Assembly (NCBI GenBank): GCA_026647215.1
Contig: JAPKHC010000019.1
Span: 1 to 64,000, forward strand
Length of the DNA: 64,000 nucleotides
Direction: 5' to 3'
Origin: F1-120-MAGs118 sp013360535
GTDB lineage: Bacteria > Planctomycetota > UBA1135 > GCA-002686595
The notes under the pieces are model-generated. The model worked only from the letters and a program-made list of their open reading frames with translations, made no database searches and had not been told where the DNA came from. Made by a program: the position numbers and the translations under genes. Below are positions 42,228 through 50,859 of this stretch, one piece after another (the first letter of the stretch is position 1; every line of letters begins with the position of its first letter).

Positions 42228-42830
42228 TCACGGCTCGAGCCGCACGTTCCAGTAGGCGTCGCTGACGAATCTCGTCCAGCTCTGCCGCACGCGCCCCACC
42301 GGCACGTCGAGGATCGGCGACCACTTCGGCACGATCGGGCGCTTGAGCAGCTTCATCCCGGCCTCTTCCGGCGTGCGGTCGCGCTTCTTGCGGTTGCAGT
42401 CGGTGCAGGCGAGAACGCAGTTTTCCCACGTGCTGCGTCCGCCGCGCGAGCGCGGGAAGACGTGATCGATCGACAGCTCCGGCGTGCCGGGTCGGCGGCC
42501 GCAATACTGGCAGCGGTTCTCGTCGCGGCGGAACAGGTTGCGGCGGCTGAACACCGCGGCCGGGTTCGGCTTGCCGTTGAAGTGCGTGAGCAGCACGATC
42601 TCCGGCACCTTGATGCGCAGGCGCACCGTGCGGATGTGCGGCTCGTCGGGAGCGACCGCGAGCGTGGCCCACGTGTCGAACTCGTGCACCTCGAAACTGT
42701 CGGGCACGACGGCCTTCGCGGCCCCATTGAAGAGCAGGCGGAGCGCGTGGCGCACCGTCACGGTGTGGATCGCCGCCCACGACGAATTCAGCACGAGCGC
42801 GGGCTGCGAGAGGACACTTGGGCTCGACAT
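42228..42830 (-). CDS. HNH endonuclease-domain protein
   Basis: The product is 200 residues. The C-terminal half is an HNH nuclease domain with a four-cysteine zinc site: CQYCGRR then, further on, CTDCNRKK. The catalytic core SIDHVFPRSRGGRSTWENCV carries the H-N-H residues. The N-terminal 90 residues contain ALRLLFNGAAKAVV, as in a widespread stand-alone HNH family found across many bacteria. The target is unknown; no methyltransferase or mobile-element genes adjoin, so this does not look like a restriction system. It diverges from the SDR gene. Confidence 0.87.
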   Translation of the reverse strand: MSSPSVLSQPALVLNSSWAAIHTVTVRHALRLLFNGAAKAVVPDSFEVHEFDTWATLAVAPDEPHIRTVRLRIKVPEIVLLTHFNGKPNPAAVFSRRNLFRRDENRCQYCGRRPGTPELSIDHVFPRSRGGRSTWENCVLACTDCNRKKRDRTPEEAGMKLLKRPIVPKWSPILDVPVGRVRQSWTRFVSDAYWNVRLEP

Positions 42831-42958
42831 GGCACTTTGAAGGTAGTTCGCGGGTCGGAGGATGCAAGTTCCCAGCCGAGCTCGTCCCCCGGCCCGAAGG
42901 CCCCGATTCCAGCGCGGCCCTGTCCGTCGGACCCCAAATCGCGAAGAATCTTCGGTGA

Positions 42959-43660
42959 ATGGAGCCCCAAGTGCGTCGCACCGCCCTCGTCACCGGCGCC
43001 AACCGCGGCATCGGCCTCGCCACGGCCCGAGCGCTCGCGCGCGCGGGACTCGCCGTCGTGCTCACTGCGCGCCGCGAGAGCGACGCCGCCGAGGCCGCGG
43101 CCAGCCTGCGCGCCGAAGGGCTCGACGCGCGTCCGGAGGCGCTCGACGCCGCCGACGAACGTTCCGTGCGCAATTGCGCGGGGCGCCTCGCGAGCGCCGG
43201 CGTCGTCGTCGACGTGCTCGTCAACAACGGCGCCGTGCTGCACGAAGGCGACCTGCTCGGCCTCGAGAGCCGCCTGTGGCGCGCGAGCTTCGACAGCAAC
43301 ACGCTCGGTCCCATCTGGACCGAGCGCGCCTTCGTGCCGGCCATGCTCGCGCGCGGCTACGGGCGCATCGTCAACGTTTCCTCGGGCTGGGGAGCATTTT
43401 CCGAAGGCCTCGACGGCCCCGCGAGCTACTCCGTCACCAAGGCCGCGCTCAACGCCGCCACCGTCGTGCTCGCGCGTTCGCTCACCGGCGACGTCAAGGT
43501 CAACGCCTGCTGCCCCGGCTGGGTGCGCACGCGCATGGGCGGCGCCGAGGCCGACCTCTCGCTCGACGAAGCCGCGCCCGACATCGTCTGGCTCGCCACT
43601 CTCCCCTACGACGGCCCCAGCGGCGGCTTCTTCCGCCACCGCCAGCGAATCGATTGGTGA
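42959..43660 (+). CDS. Short-chain dehydrogenase/reductase (SDR)
   Basis: The product is 233 residues. Classical SDR signatures are present: TGANRGIG (NAD(P)-binding), NNGA in place of NNAG, the catalytic serine in VNVSSGWG and the catalytic pair in YSVTK, then CCPGWVRTRMGG. It should be a soluble NAD(P)-dependent oxidoreductase of unknown substrate. The ATG at 42959 is listed; a GTG at 42971, with GGAG 6 nt upstream, is a good alternative start. The stop shares a base with the start of the DNA glycosylase gene. Confidence 0.92.
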   Translation: MEPQVRRTALVTGANRGIGLATARALARAGLAVVLTARRESDAAEAAASLRAEGLDARPEALDAADERSVRNCAGRLASAGVVVDVLVNNGAVLHEGDLLGLESRLWRASFDSNTLGPIWTERAFVPAMLARGYGRIVNVSSGWGAFSEGLDGPASYSVTKAALNAATVVLARSLTGDVKVNACCPGWVRTRMGGAEADLSLDEAAPDIVWLATLPYDGPSGGFFRHRQRIDW

Positions 43661-44295
43661 TGCAACCTTCTCCCGCCGACCTCCGCGCCCTCGCGCGCCG
43701 CGACCCCGCGCTCGGCCGCGCCATGAAGCGCCTCGAGCCCTTCCCCGGCTTCCCCACGAGCGACCACCGCCGCCTCACGCCGTACCAAGCCATCGCGCGC
43801 GCCATCGTCTTCCAGCAGCTCGCCGGCGCCGCCGCCAGCACGATCCACGGCCGCGTCTGCAAGCTCACGCCTGGTCCGCACTTCCCCGCCGCCGCCGAAC
43901 TGCTCGCGCTGCCCGACGAAACGCTGCGTTCCGCCGGCCTTTCGAGAGCCAAGCTCGCCGCCCTGCGCGACCTCGCCACCCACGTCGAGAACGGCACGCT
44001 CGACTTCCGCCGCCTCGTGCGCGCCCCCGACGAAACCGTCGTCGAAGCCCTCACCCAAGTGCGCGGCATCGGCCCTTGGACCGCACGCATGTTCCTGCTC
44101 TTCCGCCTCGGCCGCCTCGACGTCTTCGCCCCCGACGACCTCGGCCTGCGCGAAGGCGCCCGCCTGCTCGACGGCCTCGCCGAGCGCCCGACGCCGAAGG
44201 AACTCGAGGCGCGCGCCGAACCCTGGCGCCCCCTGCGCAGCGTCGCGAGCTGGTACCTCTGGCGCCTCGTCGACTCCGCGAAGAAGAGCGACTGA
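43660..44295 (+). CDS. AlkA-like DNA-3-methyladenine glycosylase (HhH-GPD)
   Basis: The product is 211 residues from ATG 43660, overlapping the SDR stop (TGATG). Helix-hairpin-helix DNA glycosylase features are clear: AIVFQQLAGAAASTIHGRV near the N-terminus, the hairpin VRGIGPWTARMFLLF, and the catalytic aspartate in the segment FAPDDLGLREGARL. The enzyme removes alkylated bases such as 3-methyladenine, starting base excision repair. It lacks the N-terminal domain of E. coli AlkA, as do many short members. The next gene converges from the other strand. Confidence 0.92.
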   Translation: MQPSPADLRALARRDPALGRAMKRLEPFPGFPTSDHRRLTPYQAIARAIVFQQLAGAAASTIHGRVCKLTPGPHFPAAAELLALPDETLRSAGLSRAKLAALRDLATHVENGTLDFRRLVRAPDETVVEALTQVRGIGPWTARMFLLFRLGRLDVFAPDDLGLREGARLLDGLAERPTPKELEARAEPWRPLRSVASWYLWRLVDSAKKSD

Positions 44296-44386
44296 GCGAC
44301 CGTCGCTCGTCAGCGGATCTCCGTCCGATGGGCACTTTCTCTGCAAAAGCGCGGACGATTCATGGTTTTTGCCGAGTTGGACCCGC

Positions 44387-45913
44387 TCACTTGCTTGTGG
44401 CGGAGTCCACGCCGCAGGCTGAGACGGATTGCACGAGCGGTTCGGAGGAGGACGCGACTGGGACGAGCAATTCCTGACCGCAGGCGCGCAGATTGAGGAG
44501 CGTGCCGGGTCGGACGAGGGCGTGCAGCTCGCCCCGGTAGGCGGAATCGACGCCGAGCGACGGGCCGGCGGCGTCGGGGAGTTGGGCGCGCAACAGGCAG
44601 GGCACGCTGTGGCGCAGGACCGCGCCTCGGTCGTCGAGGAATTCGAAGCGCACGGTTCGCGCGTCGAGGTCGTGCGCGACGTCAAAGGACGGGGCGATCG
44701 TGCGCAGGGGCGCGAGCCAGAGAGCCCTGCCGCGGCTCGACATGGGGATGAGCCAGTGTTCGCCCGAGCGCAAGGCCGAGGTCTCGAATCGGCCGTTGAC
44801 GTCGGTCGAAACCACGAGCACGGCCGCGGACGCCGAACTCGTTCCCGGCCTCACGACGCCCTGCTCGAGCAATCCGAGGTCCTCCAACACCTGTCGCAGG
44901 GCCGGGGTGTCACTGAGCCTGCCCATGTGCGTGAGATTCTTGTGGTCGAGCTCGGCCGTCGGCTGCAGGCGCTCGTCGGTGCGCACGACGGCGAGGTCAG
45001 CGTGCGCGAGCGGCTCGCCCGCGGCGAAGAGTTGACCGCGCAGCGTGGCGCCGGCCTCGAGTACGATGTCGCCGAGCTCGACATCCTCCTGCCCGACGAT
45101 CTCGAACGCGAGTCCATGCGGCGCCACGTTCGGAGCGCGAAACTCCAGGCGGTGCGGCCCGTCGAGCTGCGAGCGCCATTCGAAGCGTCCGTCCTCCTCG
45201 ATGGTCAGGCTGGATGCACCGATCACCCTCGTCGAGTCGGACGGCGTCACGGAGTCGCCGAACACTCGCACCTCACGCGCCGGACACGGTGCGACGATGC
45301 GGCCACGCACGCGCCACGGGCAGTCGAAGTTCAGGTTCGTGGAGAGCATGATCCGGCTCGGCGCCGATAATTCGCGCGCAGTCAGGCCTAGGGGAACGTC
45401 GGCGACGGCGTTGCAGCGCTCGGACTCGGCGACGACTCGCAACCTGTTCGGAAGCTCGCTCACTCCGATCAGCAGCGGCGTGACATCCGCCACCCACGCT
45501 CCGCGGTTCGTGCGAACCGCGAACACCGCGTTCGCTGCGGTCTCGTCGACCACGACTTCGTCGCAGTCCGCTCGAACCTGGATGCGTCGCAACATCTTCT
45601 CGACTGCGGTGCCCTTGAGCCCACAGACGAGCTCGACCTTGGCGTGCGTCCTGCGCGGCCCCACCGTGCTCGGGTCGCGCGGTAGCTCGACGCGAATTTC
45701 CGTCGCCGGAGTGTCGTCGATCGCGACCAATTCCAGCGCCGCCGGCGGTCGCAGCGGCTCCGCGGCTTGTTCTGCTGGTTGTTCGACGTGTTCGCGCTCG
45801 GCGGCTCCCTCGAGCTCTGCTCGCGAGCTTCCTCGGAACCAGAGCACGAGTACTCCAATCGCCACGACCGCAGCGAGTCCATACGGAAGCCAGCGAGCTC
45901 GGGGAGCGCTCAC
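44387..45913 (-). CDS. Membrane-anchored extracytoplasmic protein, unknown function
   Basis: The product is 508 residues from GTG 45913; no good ATG alternative is visible. A single membrane segment at about residues 9-26 (LPYGLAAVVAIGVLVLWF) is followed by an acidic linker. An extracytoplasmic part of about 440 residues with beta-sandwich-like units completes it, including DGRFEWRSQLDGPHRLEF and LVVSTDVNGRFETSALRSGEHWLI, which resemble carboxypeptidase-regulatory domains. The overall style recalls the C-terminal half of the sigma-factor fusion, but with no sigma domain. No catalytic motif is visible. Confidence 0.7.
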   Translation of the reverse strand: MSAPRARWLPYGLAAVVAIGVLVLWFRGSSRAELEGAAEREHVEQPAEQAAEPLRPPAALELVAIDDTPATEIRVELPRDPSTVGPRRTHAKVELVCGLKGTAVEKMLRRIQVRADCDEVVVDETAANAVFAVRTNRGAWVADVTPLLIGVSELPNRLRVVAESERCNAVADVPLGLTARELSAPSRIMLSTNLNFDCPWRVRGRIVAPCPAREVRVFGDSVTPSDSTRVIGASSLTIEEDGRFEWRSQLDGPHRLEFRAPNVAPHGLAFEIVGQEDVELGDIVLEAGATLRGQLFAAGEPLAHADLAVVRTDERLQPTAELDHKNLTHMGRLSDTPALRQVLEDLGLLEQGVVRPGTSSASAAVLVVSTDVNGRFETSALRSGEHWLIPMSSRGRALWLAPLRTIAPSFDVAHDLDARTVRFEFLDDRGAVLRHSVPCLLRAQLPDAAGPSLGVDSAYRGELHALVRPGTLLNLRACGQELLVPVASSSEPLVQSVSACGVDSATSK

Positions 45914-45995
45914 TCAGCCAGAGTAGCGTGGGAAGACACGGCCGCGATCCTTGCTCAAGAAGTCGAAGGGCTCGGTTGGAGGCAGGCGAGGCGCT

Positions 45996-46895
45996 TCAGC
46001 GCGCGAGGGCGCGAAGTGTGGCGTCGCGGGCGCGTTGGGCGTGAGGCGGGAGGTCGGCGGCGGCGGCGAGACCGGTGTGCAGGGCGCGCAGGGTGTGGGA
46101 GATGTTCTCGGCGACGGCGAGGTTGGCGGGCGCGAAGGGTTGGGCGTCGCGGGCGCGCGAGCGGGCGTCGGCGAGGCGAGAGAGGAACGACTCGAACGCG
46201 GCTTGGTCGTGATCGGCGCGCAGGATCACGGCCGCGAGCGTGCGCGCGAGGCGTTCGTCCTCGCCCATCGAGAAGGCGCGCTCCATCGGAGTCGAGAGGC
46301 GGCGCTCGATGGCCTCGAGGATCTGGTTCAGGCTGGCGGAGTCGACGTGCGGGTTGCGCGCGAGGAATTTGAGCAGGTCGGCGGTGTGCGCGACGGCGTG
46401 GATCCAGCCGAGCTTCGGATCCCAGTCTCGCAGGTCCTGTTCGCGGGCACTGTAGTCGAGCGTGCGTTCGAGCAAGTTGCGGACTTCGTGTTCCTCGAGG
46501 AACGGCGCCTGGAGGTCGCGTGCGGCGATCAGCGACAGCGAAAGCGCCGAGAACGAGCGCAGCAGCACGCTTTCGTCGCCACGCGAGCCCAGCCCGCGTT
46601 CGAGGTTCGCTGTCCAGCGCCGCGCAAGCTCGCGCAGCTGGTCGGGCGCGAACAGCTTCTGGCGCACGATCCAGTTCGCGAGCAGCCCGTAGGCGAAGTC
46701 GTCGCGCTGCACGGGATCGCGCGACCCGAGCAGCTCGGAGAGCTCGAGCGCGAGCTCGAACGCGTTCTCACCCGCGGGCACAGCGCCCGACTTGGCGATC
46801 ATGCTCCAGTCGCGCGTCGCGATCGGCGCTCGTTCGGCCTCGACCGACGCGCACGACGACAGGATCAAGAGCAGCGAAGCGAGCGTGATGCGCAT
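45996..46895 (-). CDS. DUF2785-like secreted lipoprotein
   Basis: The product is 299 residues. The signal ends in the lipobox LSSC (Cys15). The mature protein is mostly helical with the segment DPKLGWIHAVAHTADLLKFLARNP, resembling the conserved core of DUF2785 proteins, whose function is unknown. The invariant His pair in HAVAHTADLL may bind metal, but this is inference. It follows a small membrane-protein gene after a 42-bp gap on the same strand. Confidence 0.68.
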   Translation of the reverse strand: MRITLASLLLILSSCASVEAERAPIATRDWSMIAKSGAVPAGENAFELALELSELLGSRDPVQRDDFAYGLLANWIVRQKLFAPDQLRELARRWTANLERGLGSRGDESVLLRSFSALSLSLIAARDLQAPFLEEHEVRNLLERTLDYSAREQDLRDWDPKLGWIHAVAHTADLLKFLARNPHVDSASLNQILEAIERRLSTPMERAFSMGEDERLARTLAAVILRADHDQAAFESFLSRLADARSRARDAQPFAPANLAVAENISHTLRALHTGLAAAADLPPHAQRARDATLRALAR

Positions 46896-46937
46896 GACGG
46901 CGAATCGTAACGGCCCGTGGTCCGCCCGGTGTCGCGC

Positions 46938-47171
46938 TCACGGGCGACGCGAGCCGTTGCTCCGCCACGAGACCGCGGCGAGCACCAACAATGCGAGTCC
47001 CCCCAGGCCCATCGACGCGTACACCGCGCGCCACAGCCACGGACTCTGTCCCTTCAACGGCTCCAGCGTCGCGAGCAGACCGAGGACCGAAAGCGCGCAC
47101 AGCCCGAGGGCCGCGAGCACGAGCAGCAAGGCGAGAAAGCGGCGACCGCCGCGGTTCGGTGAGGAATTCAT
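46938..47171 (-). CDS. Small two-helix membrane protein
   Basis: The product is 77 residues with two predicted transmembrane helices (about residues 10-32 and 47-68) joined by a short loop containing KGQSPWLW, with basic ends. Length, start codon and hydrophobic pattern look like a real small inner-membrane protein. No family is recognised. It lies between aqpZ and the DUF2785-like gene, all on the minus strand, though gaps of 110 and 42 bp leave operon status open. Confidence 0.5.
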   Translation of the reverse strand: MNSSPNRGGRRFLALLLVLAALGLCALSVLGLLATLEPLKGQSPWLWRAVYASMGLGGLALLVLAAVSWRSNGSRRP

Positions 47172-47281
47172 GGGCGCGGATTGTCGGCGCGACAGCCGCG
47201 CGAGCCGCCCCACTCCTGCCTCCGACCGCGATTCGAGCCACTTATCGACGCCGCCACGCCCGCGCCCGCCGGACTTCGCAG

Positions 47282-47971
47282 TCAGCTCTTCTCGTCGCCG
47301 ATGAAGCGGTAGATGAACGCGCCGAGCACCGCTCCGGCGATCGGAGCGACCCAGAAGAGCCACAGTTGCGCGACGGCCCAGTCGCCGACGAACAGCGCGA
47401 CGCCCGTGCTGCGCGCGGGATTCACCGACGTGTTGGTGACCGGGATGCTGATCAGGTGGATCAGCGTCAGTCCGAGCCCGATCGCGATCGGCGCGAGGCC
47501 CGCAGGCGCGCGCTTGTCCGTTGCGCCGAGGATCACGATCAGGAAGAACGCCGTCATCACGAGCTCGGCCAGTGCGGCGGCGAGCAACGAGTAGCCACCC
47601 GGCGAGTGCTCGGCATAGCCGTTCGAAGCGAAGCCGCCGGCGAGATCGAAGCCCGCCTTGCCGCTCGCAATCAAATACAGCACTCCACCGGCCGCGATCG
47701 CGCCGATCACCTGCGCGGCGATGTACGGCACGAGCTTGTTCGCCTGGAAACGCCCGGCGGCGACGAGGCCGATCGAGACTGCAGGGTTGAGATGGCAACC
47801 CGAGATGTGGCCGATCGCGTAGGCCATGGTCAGCACGGTCAAGCCGAACGCGAACGAGACGCCGAGCAGGCCGATGCCGACTTCCGGGAACGCCGCGGCG
47901 AGCACCGCGCTTCCGCAGCCGCCGAGCACGAGCCAGAACGTCCCGAAAAACTCTGCCGCGTACGCCTTCAT
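47282..47971 (-). CDS. aqpZ: Aquaporin Z-type water channel
   Basis: The product is 229 residues with six membrane helices and the two pore half-helices carrying NPA motifs (HLNPAVSIGL and SVNPARSTGVAL). The arginine after the second NPA, the histidine in LTLIHLISIPVTNTS and the AEFFGTFWLV start match AqpZ rather than glycerol facilitators. It mediates rapid water flow during osmotic change. A GGAGGAG Shine-Dalgarno lies just upstream of ATG 47971. Confidence 0.95.
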   Translation of the reverse strand: MKAYAAEFFGTFWLVLGGCGSAVLAAAFPEVGIGLLGVSFAFGLTVLTMAYAIGHISGCHLNPAVSIGLVAAGRFQANKLVPYIAAQVIGAIAAGGVLYLIASGKAGFDLAGGFASNGYAEHSPGGYSLLAAALAELVMTAFFLIVILGATDKRAPAGLAPIAIGLGLTLIHLISIPVTNTSVNPARSTGVALFVGDWAVAQLWLFWVAPIAGAVLGAFIYRFIGDEKS

Positions 47972-48094
47972 CGATCTCCTCCGTGGTTTGCGAGCACGAC
48001 CCGAGAGCTCGTCAGCGCACCCATCGCGCTGCGTGAACCGGCCTGCGCGGCGGATGCTATCTGCGTCGTCGACCCAATTCGATGGCGCGCCGCG

Positions 48095-48688
48095 TCAGCG
48101 CTCGAGCGGGCGGCATTCGGAGAATTTCTCCGTCGTGACGTAGCCGCGATCCAACGACGCGAGTTCGACCACGGCTTCGTAGCGACGACCCGCCTCGTCC
48201 GGCCAGGCGCCCTTGGAGAACTTCGGCTTGCGATAGCTCTCGAGCGTTTCGAGTTCGAACAGCAGCTGTGCCCCTTCGCAGCGAACGCCGTGCAACCGGA
48301 CTGGGTACCCGATGCCGCAGTGGCCACCCAGCTTGTCGCCCACGGAGTGGATTCCGTACTTGAGTCCTGCGCCGGTTGGCGTTTCTGGAGCCACCCAATA
48401 GACGTAGCCCCGCACCGAGTCGAAGGCGATGTCGTCGCGACGAGCGTCGAGCTCGACGAGTTTCTCTCGTCCTGCTTCGCTGCCGAGCAGCTGCTTGACC
48501 AAGGTGGTCGTCGGTGGCGTCACGGCGGTGCTCACCGTTCCATCCTTGAATCGGAGCTCGATTTCGGAGAGCAACCCGTCGATGCGTTGATTCGATGCTC
48601 GCGCACTCGACACGAACGCCGCGACCACGACCGCGAGGAGAGCGGCGAGCACAAGAGCGACAGCGAGGCGAGCGCGATGGGTTTGCAT
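48095..48688 (-). CDS. Hypothetical exported or membrane-anchored protein
   Basis: The product is 197 residues from ATG 48688. A hydrophobic segment at about residues 8-29 acts as signal or anchor. The mature region has a short helical part then a beta-rich C-terminal half with two cysteines close together in GGHCGIGY and GVRCEG, and another near the end (SECRPLE). I do not recognise it. It diverges from the secreted-protein gene at 48904, sharing a 215-bp upstream gap in which I see no certain promoter. Confidence 0.65.
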   Translation of the reverse strand: MQTHRARLAVALVLAALLAVVVAAFVSSARASNQRIDGLLSEIELRFKDGTVSTAVTPPTTTLVKQLLGSEAGREKLVELDARRDDIAFDSVRGYVYWVAPETPTGAGLKYGIHSVGDKLGGHCGIGYPVRLHGVRCEGAQLLFELETLESYRKPKFSKGAWPDEAGRRYEAVVELASLDRGYVTTEKFSECRPLER

Positions 48689-48903
48689 GGGAGTGCGTCC
48701 GGCGAGCGGTGCAGCGCTCGCTGGCGCGCGAGGATACAGGCCAAGGGCACGGTGAATGCGATGCCGCGATCTCCCGCGACCGAACTCGCGTGTCCCGGTC
48801 CGGTCCGTGATTCGAACCCCACGGATCCGGTCAAGACCCCTAGACTCCGGAGGACTTGCGCGTCCAGCCGCTCCCCCACGGCGCATTCTCGAAGGAAAAC
48901 CCA

Positions 48904-50217
48904 ATGAAGCTCTCCATGCACGTCTCGAAGCTCGTCCTCGGCCTGGCGCTCGCGCCGGCCGCCCTCGCCCAGGAACTGATGGTGGTCGATGCCACCAACG
49001 ACCGGATCATGCTCGTCAGCGCCGTCGACGGCTCGATGATCAACCCGAACTTCATCAGCCTCTCCGCGGGAACGGGCACGCCGGCGAGCCTTCCGATCCA
49101 GGCCATCTCGAACGGCGCGGGCGAGATCTGGGTCAGCGACCAGAACGCCGACGCGGTGCACCGCTGGAGCGCCGACGGCACGACCTACCTCGGACAGTGG
49201 GGCACGGGGCGCGACAACATCCGCGGCCTGCACATCGATTTTGGTCGGGTGTGGCTGTGCAACTTCGGCAACGGCGGCGCGGGCTACGGCCTCGCGCTCA
49301 AGGAATACACGCCCACGACGACGTTCGTCGCCTCGCATGCGATGCCGGGCAGCCCGTTCGGCGTGATCAGCCACAACGGCGAGCTGCTCGTCAGCGACAC
49401 GACCAATGACGACCTCGTGCGCGTCGATCCGGCTACGGGCGCGGTGCTCGGCATCCTGCACAACTCCGACGGTGTTTCCGGCGTCGACTTCCCCGGGCAA
49501 CTGTCGAAGACCGCGGCGGGCAACATCCTGACCGTCGGCCTCGTGACGCCGGTCGGGATCTTCGAGTACGACGCCAACGGGACGCAGCTCAACTACTTCG
49601 ACGGCACGGGCGTGCTCTCGACGCCGCAGGGCGTGCACGCGCTCACCAACGGCAACATCCTCGTCGGCGCCGGCAACGGGCTGTGGCTGCAAGACCGGAC
49701 TGCGGGCACGTACTCGGTGCTCGTGGCGAGCATCGACGTCAACTACATCACGCCTCGCGGGAGCTCGAGCAGCGCGCCGACGACGTTCTGCACCGCCGGC
49801 ACGTCGAGCAACGGCTGCGTGCCCGCGATCAGCGCCGCCAACCAGCCGAGCCTCTCGCAGGCCGCGCCGTGCGTCATCCAGGTTGCGAACGTCGAGGGCC
49901 AGAAGACGGGCCTGATCTTCTACGGCATCGACAACACGGGCTTCGCTCCGTTGCCGTGGGGCATCGGCGGCTCGAGCTTCCTGTGCGTCAAGTCGCCGAC
50001 GCAGCGCATGCAGCCGCAGCTCACCGGCGGCACGAGCGGCCAGTGCGACGGCGCTCTCGCGCAGGACTGGGACTCGTTCCTCGCGGGCATGCCCGGCGCA
50101 CTCGGCACGCCCTTCGGCCTCGGCAACAGGGTCTACGCGCAGGCCTGGTACCGCGACCCGCCGGCCGTCAAGACGACGAACCTGTCGGACGCGCTCGAGC
50201 TCACAGTAGTCCCGTAG
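48904..50217 (+). CDS. Secreted beta-propeller-like protein with planctomycete-type Cys C-terminal domain
   Basis: The product is 437 residues from ATG 48904, preceded by AAGGAAAA. A signal peptide (about 1-23) precedes a region of roughly 270 residues with NHL/SMP-30-like blades (VVDATNDRIMLVSAVDGS, LLVSDTTNDDLVRVDPATG). Residues about 293-437 form the same domain as in the beta-helix protein at 13057-15009: FCTAGTSSNGC, FLCVKSPTQR, GQCDGAL, then WYRDPPAVK and TNLSDAL near the end. The last 23 codons recur downstream at 50362-50430 as a pseudogene fragment. It is exported; function unknown. Confidence 0.8.
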   Translation: MKLSMHVSKLVLGLALAPAALAQELMVVDATNDRIMLVSAVDGSMINPNFISLSAGTGTPASLPIQAISNGAGEIWVSDQNADAVHRWSADGTTYLGQWGTGRDNIRGLHIDFGRVWLCNFGNGGAGYGLALKEYTPTTTFVASHAMPGSPFGVISHNGELLVSDTTNDDLVRVDPATGAVLGILHNSDGVSGVDFPGQLSKTAAGNILTVGLVTPVGIFEYDANGTQLNYFDGTGVLSTPQGVHALTNGNILVGAGNGLWLQDRTAGTYSVLVASIDVNYITPRGSSSSAPTTFCTAGTSSNGCVPAISAANQPSLSQAAPCVIQVANVEGQKTGLIFYGIDNTGFAPLPWGIGGSSFLCVKSPTQRMQPQLTGGTSGQCDGALAQDWDSFLAGMPGALGTPFGLGNRVYAQAWYRDPPAVKTTNLSDALELTVVP

Positions 50218-50242
50218 GTCTGCACTTCGCGGTACCAGACTC

Positions 50243-50350
50243 AGCCGCGCCGCGCGAAGCGCGCGGCTTGGGGGATCCTTCTCAGAGGACGCATTGAGCG
50301 TCCTCTGAGCTTCTCTGGCCGCAGGAGAAACAAGGCAGCGGCCAGAGAAG
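50243..50350. repeat. Three successive hairpins, two perfect and abutting
   Basis: Hairpin A: 8-bp stem 50243-50250 with 50261-50268. Hairpin B: perfect 12-bp stem 50281-50292 with 50298-50309, loop ATTGA. Hairpin C: perfect 13-bp stem 50310-50322 with 50338-50350, 15-nt loop, starting at the base after B. They follow the secreted-protein gene and could be tandem terminators, REP-like units or a structured RNA. The rest of the 342-bp gap to the DUF1330-like gene holds only the pseudogene tail. Confidence 0.65.
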
Positions 50351-50361
50351 ACAGGCTTTCC

Positions 50362-50430
50362 TACCGCGACCCGCCGGCCGTCAAGACCACGAATCTCTCC
50401 GACGCGCTCGAGCTCACGTATGTGCCTTGA
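50362..50430 (+). pseudogene. Orphan 3' end of a paralogue of the upstream secreted protein
   Basis: These 69 bp encode YRDPPAVKTTNLSDALELTYVP plus a stop, the C-terminus of the upstream protein (50149-50217) with one amino-acid change. The two copies differ at 12 of 69 bases, almost all at synonymous positions, so the copy diverged while still selected as protein. It is the remnant of a tandem paralogue whose body has been deleted or replaced. Confidence 0.7.
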
Positions 50431-50559
50431 TGGCGAGCGCGCCATGGCGCGTGCGTGGCACACGATCGCAGGGCGCTGGAGCCGTCGCTCCGGCGCCCTG
50501 CGGCTTTTGATCCGAGGAATCGGCCATCGCACGATGTCGCGAGCTCTACACTTCGCACC

Positions 50560-50859
50560 ATGACGCACGAGATGATGGTCGGTCTCCACGTGACCGACGA
50601 CGACACCTACCGGCAGTACCGCGAGGCGATGGCGCCCCTGCTCGCCGAGCACGGCGGCGGGTTTCGCTACGACTTCGTCGTCGGCAAGGTGCTGAAGTCC
50701 GCGAGCGAGCACCCGATCAACCGCGTGTTCGCGATCTACTTCGAGAGCAGCGTCCGCAAGGACGCGTTCTTCGCGCACCCCGACTACCTGGCGATCAAGG
50801 CGCGCTTCTTTCAGCGATCGGTCGCGGACACGACGATTTTCGGCGCCTACGAGCGCTGA
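50560..50859 (+). CDS. DUF1330-like (ferredoxin-like fold) small protein
   Basis: The product is 99 residues from ATG 50560. The sequence MVGLHVTDDDTYRQYREAM, FRYDFVVGKVL and RVFAIYFESSVRKDAFFAHPDYLAIKARFF matches the small dimeric alpha/beta barrels of the DUF1330/antibiotic-biosynthesis-monooxygenase superfamily. The role is unknown. Its stop codon lies inside the left arm of a 12-bp perfect hairpin that probably ends its transcript. Confidence 0.75.
   Translation: MTHEMMVGLHVTDDDTYRQYREAMAPLLAEHGGGFRYDFVVGKVLKSASEHPINRVFAIYFESSVRKDAFFAHPDYLAIKARFFQRSVADTTIFGAYER

Noticed and set aside
42228..42830. The HNH protein as part of a restriction-modification or defence island
   Set aside because: No methyltransferase, helicase, toxin or other defence gene adjoins; neighbours are PgeF, an SDR and a DNA glycosylase.
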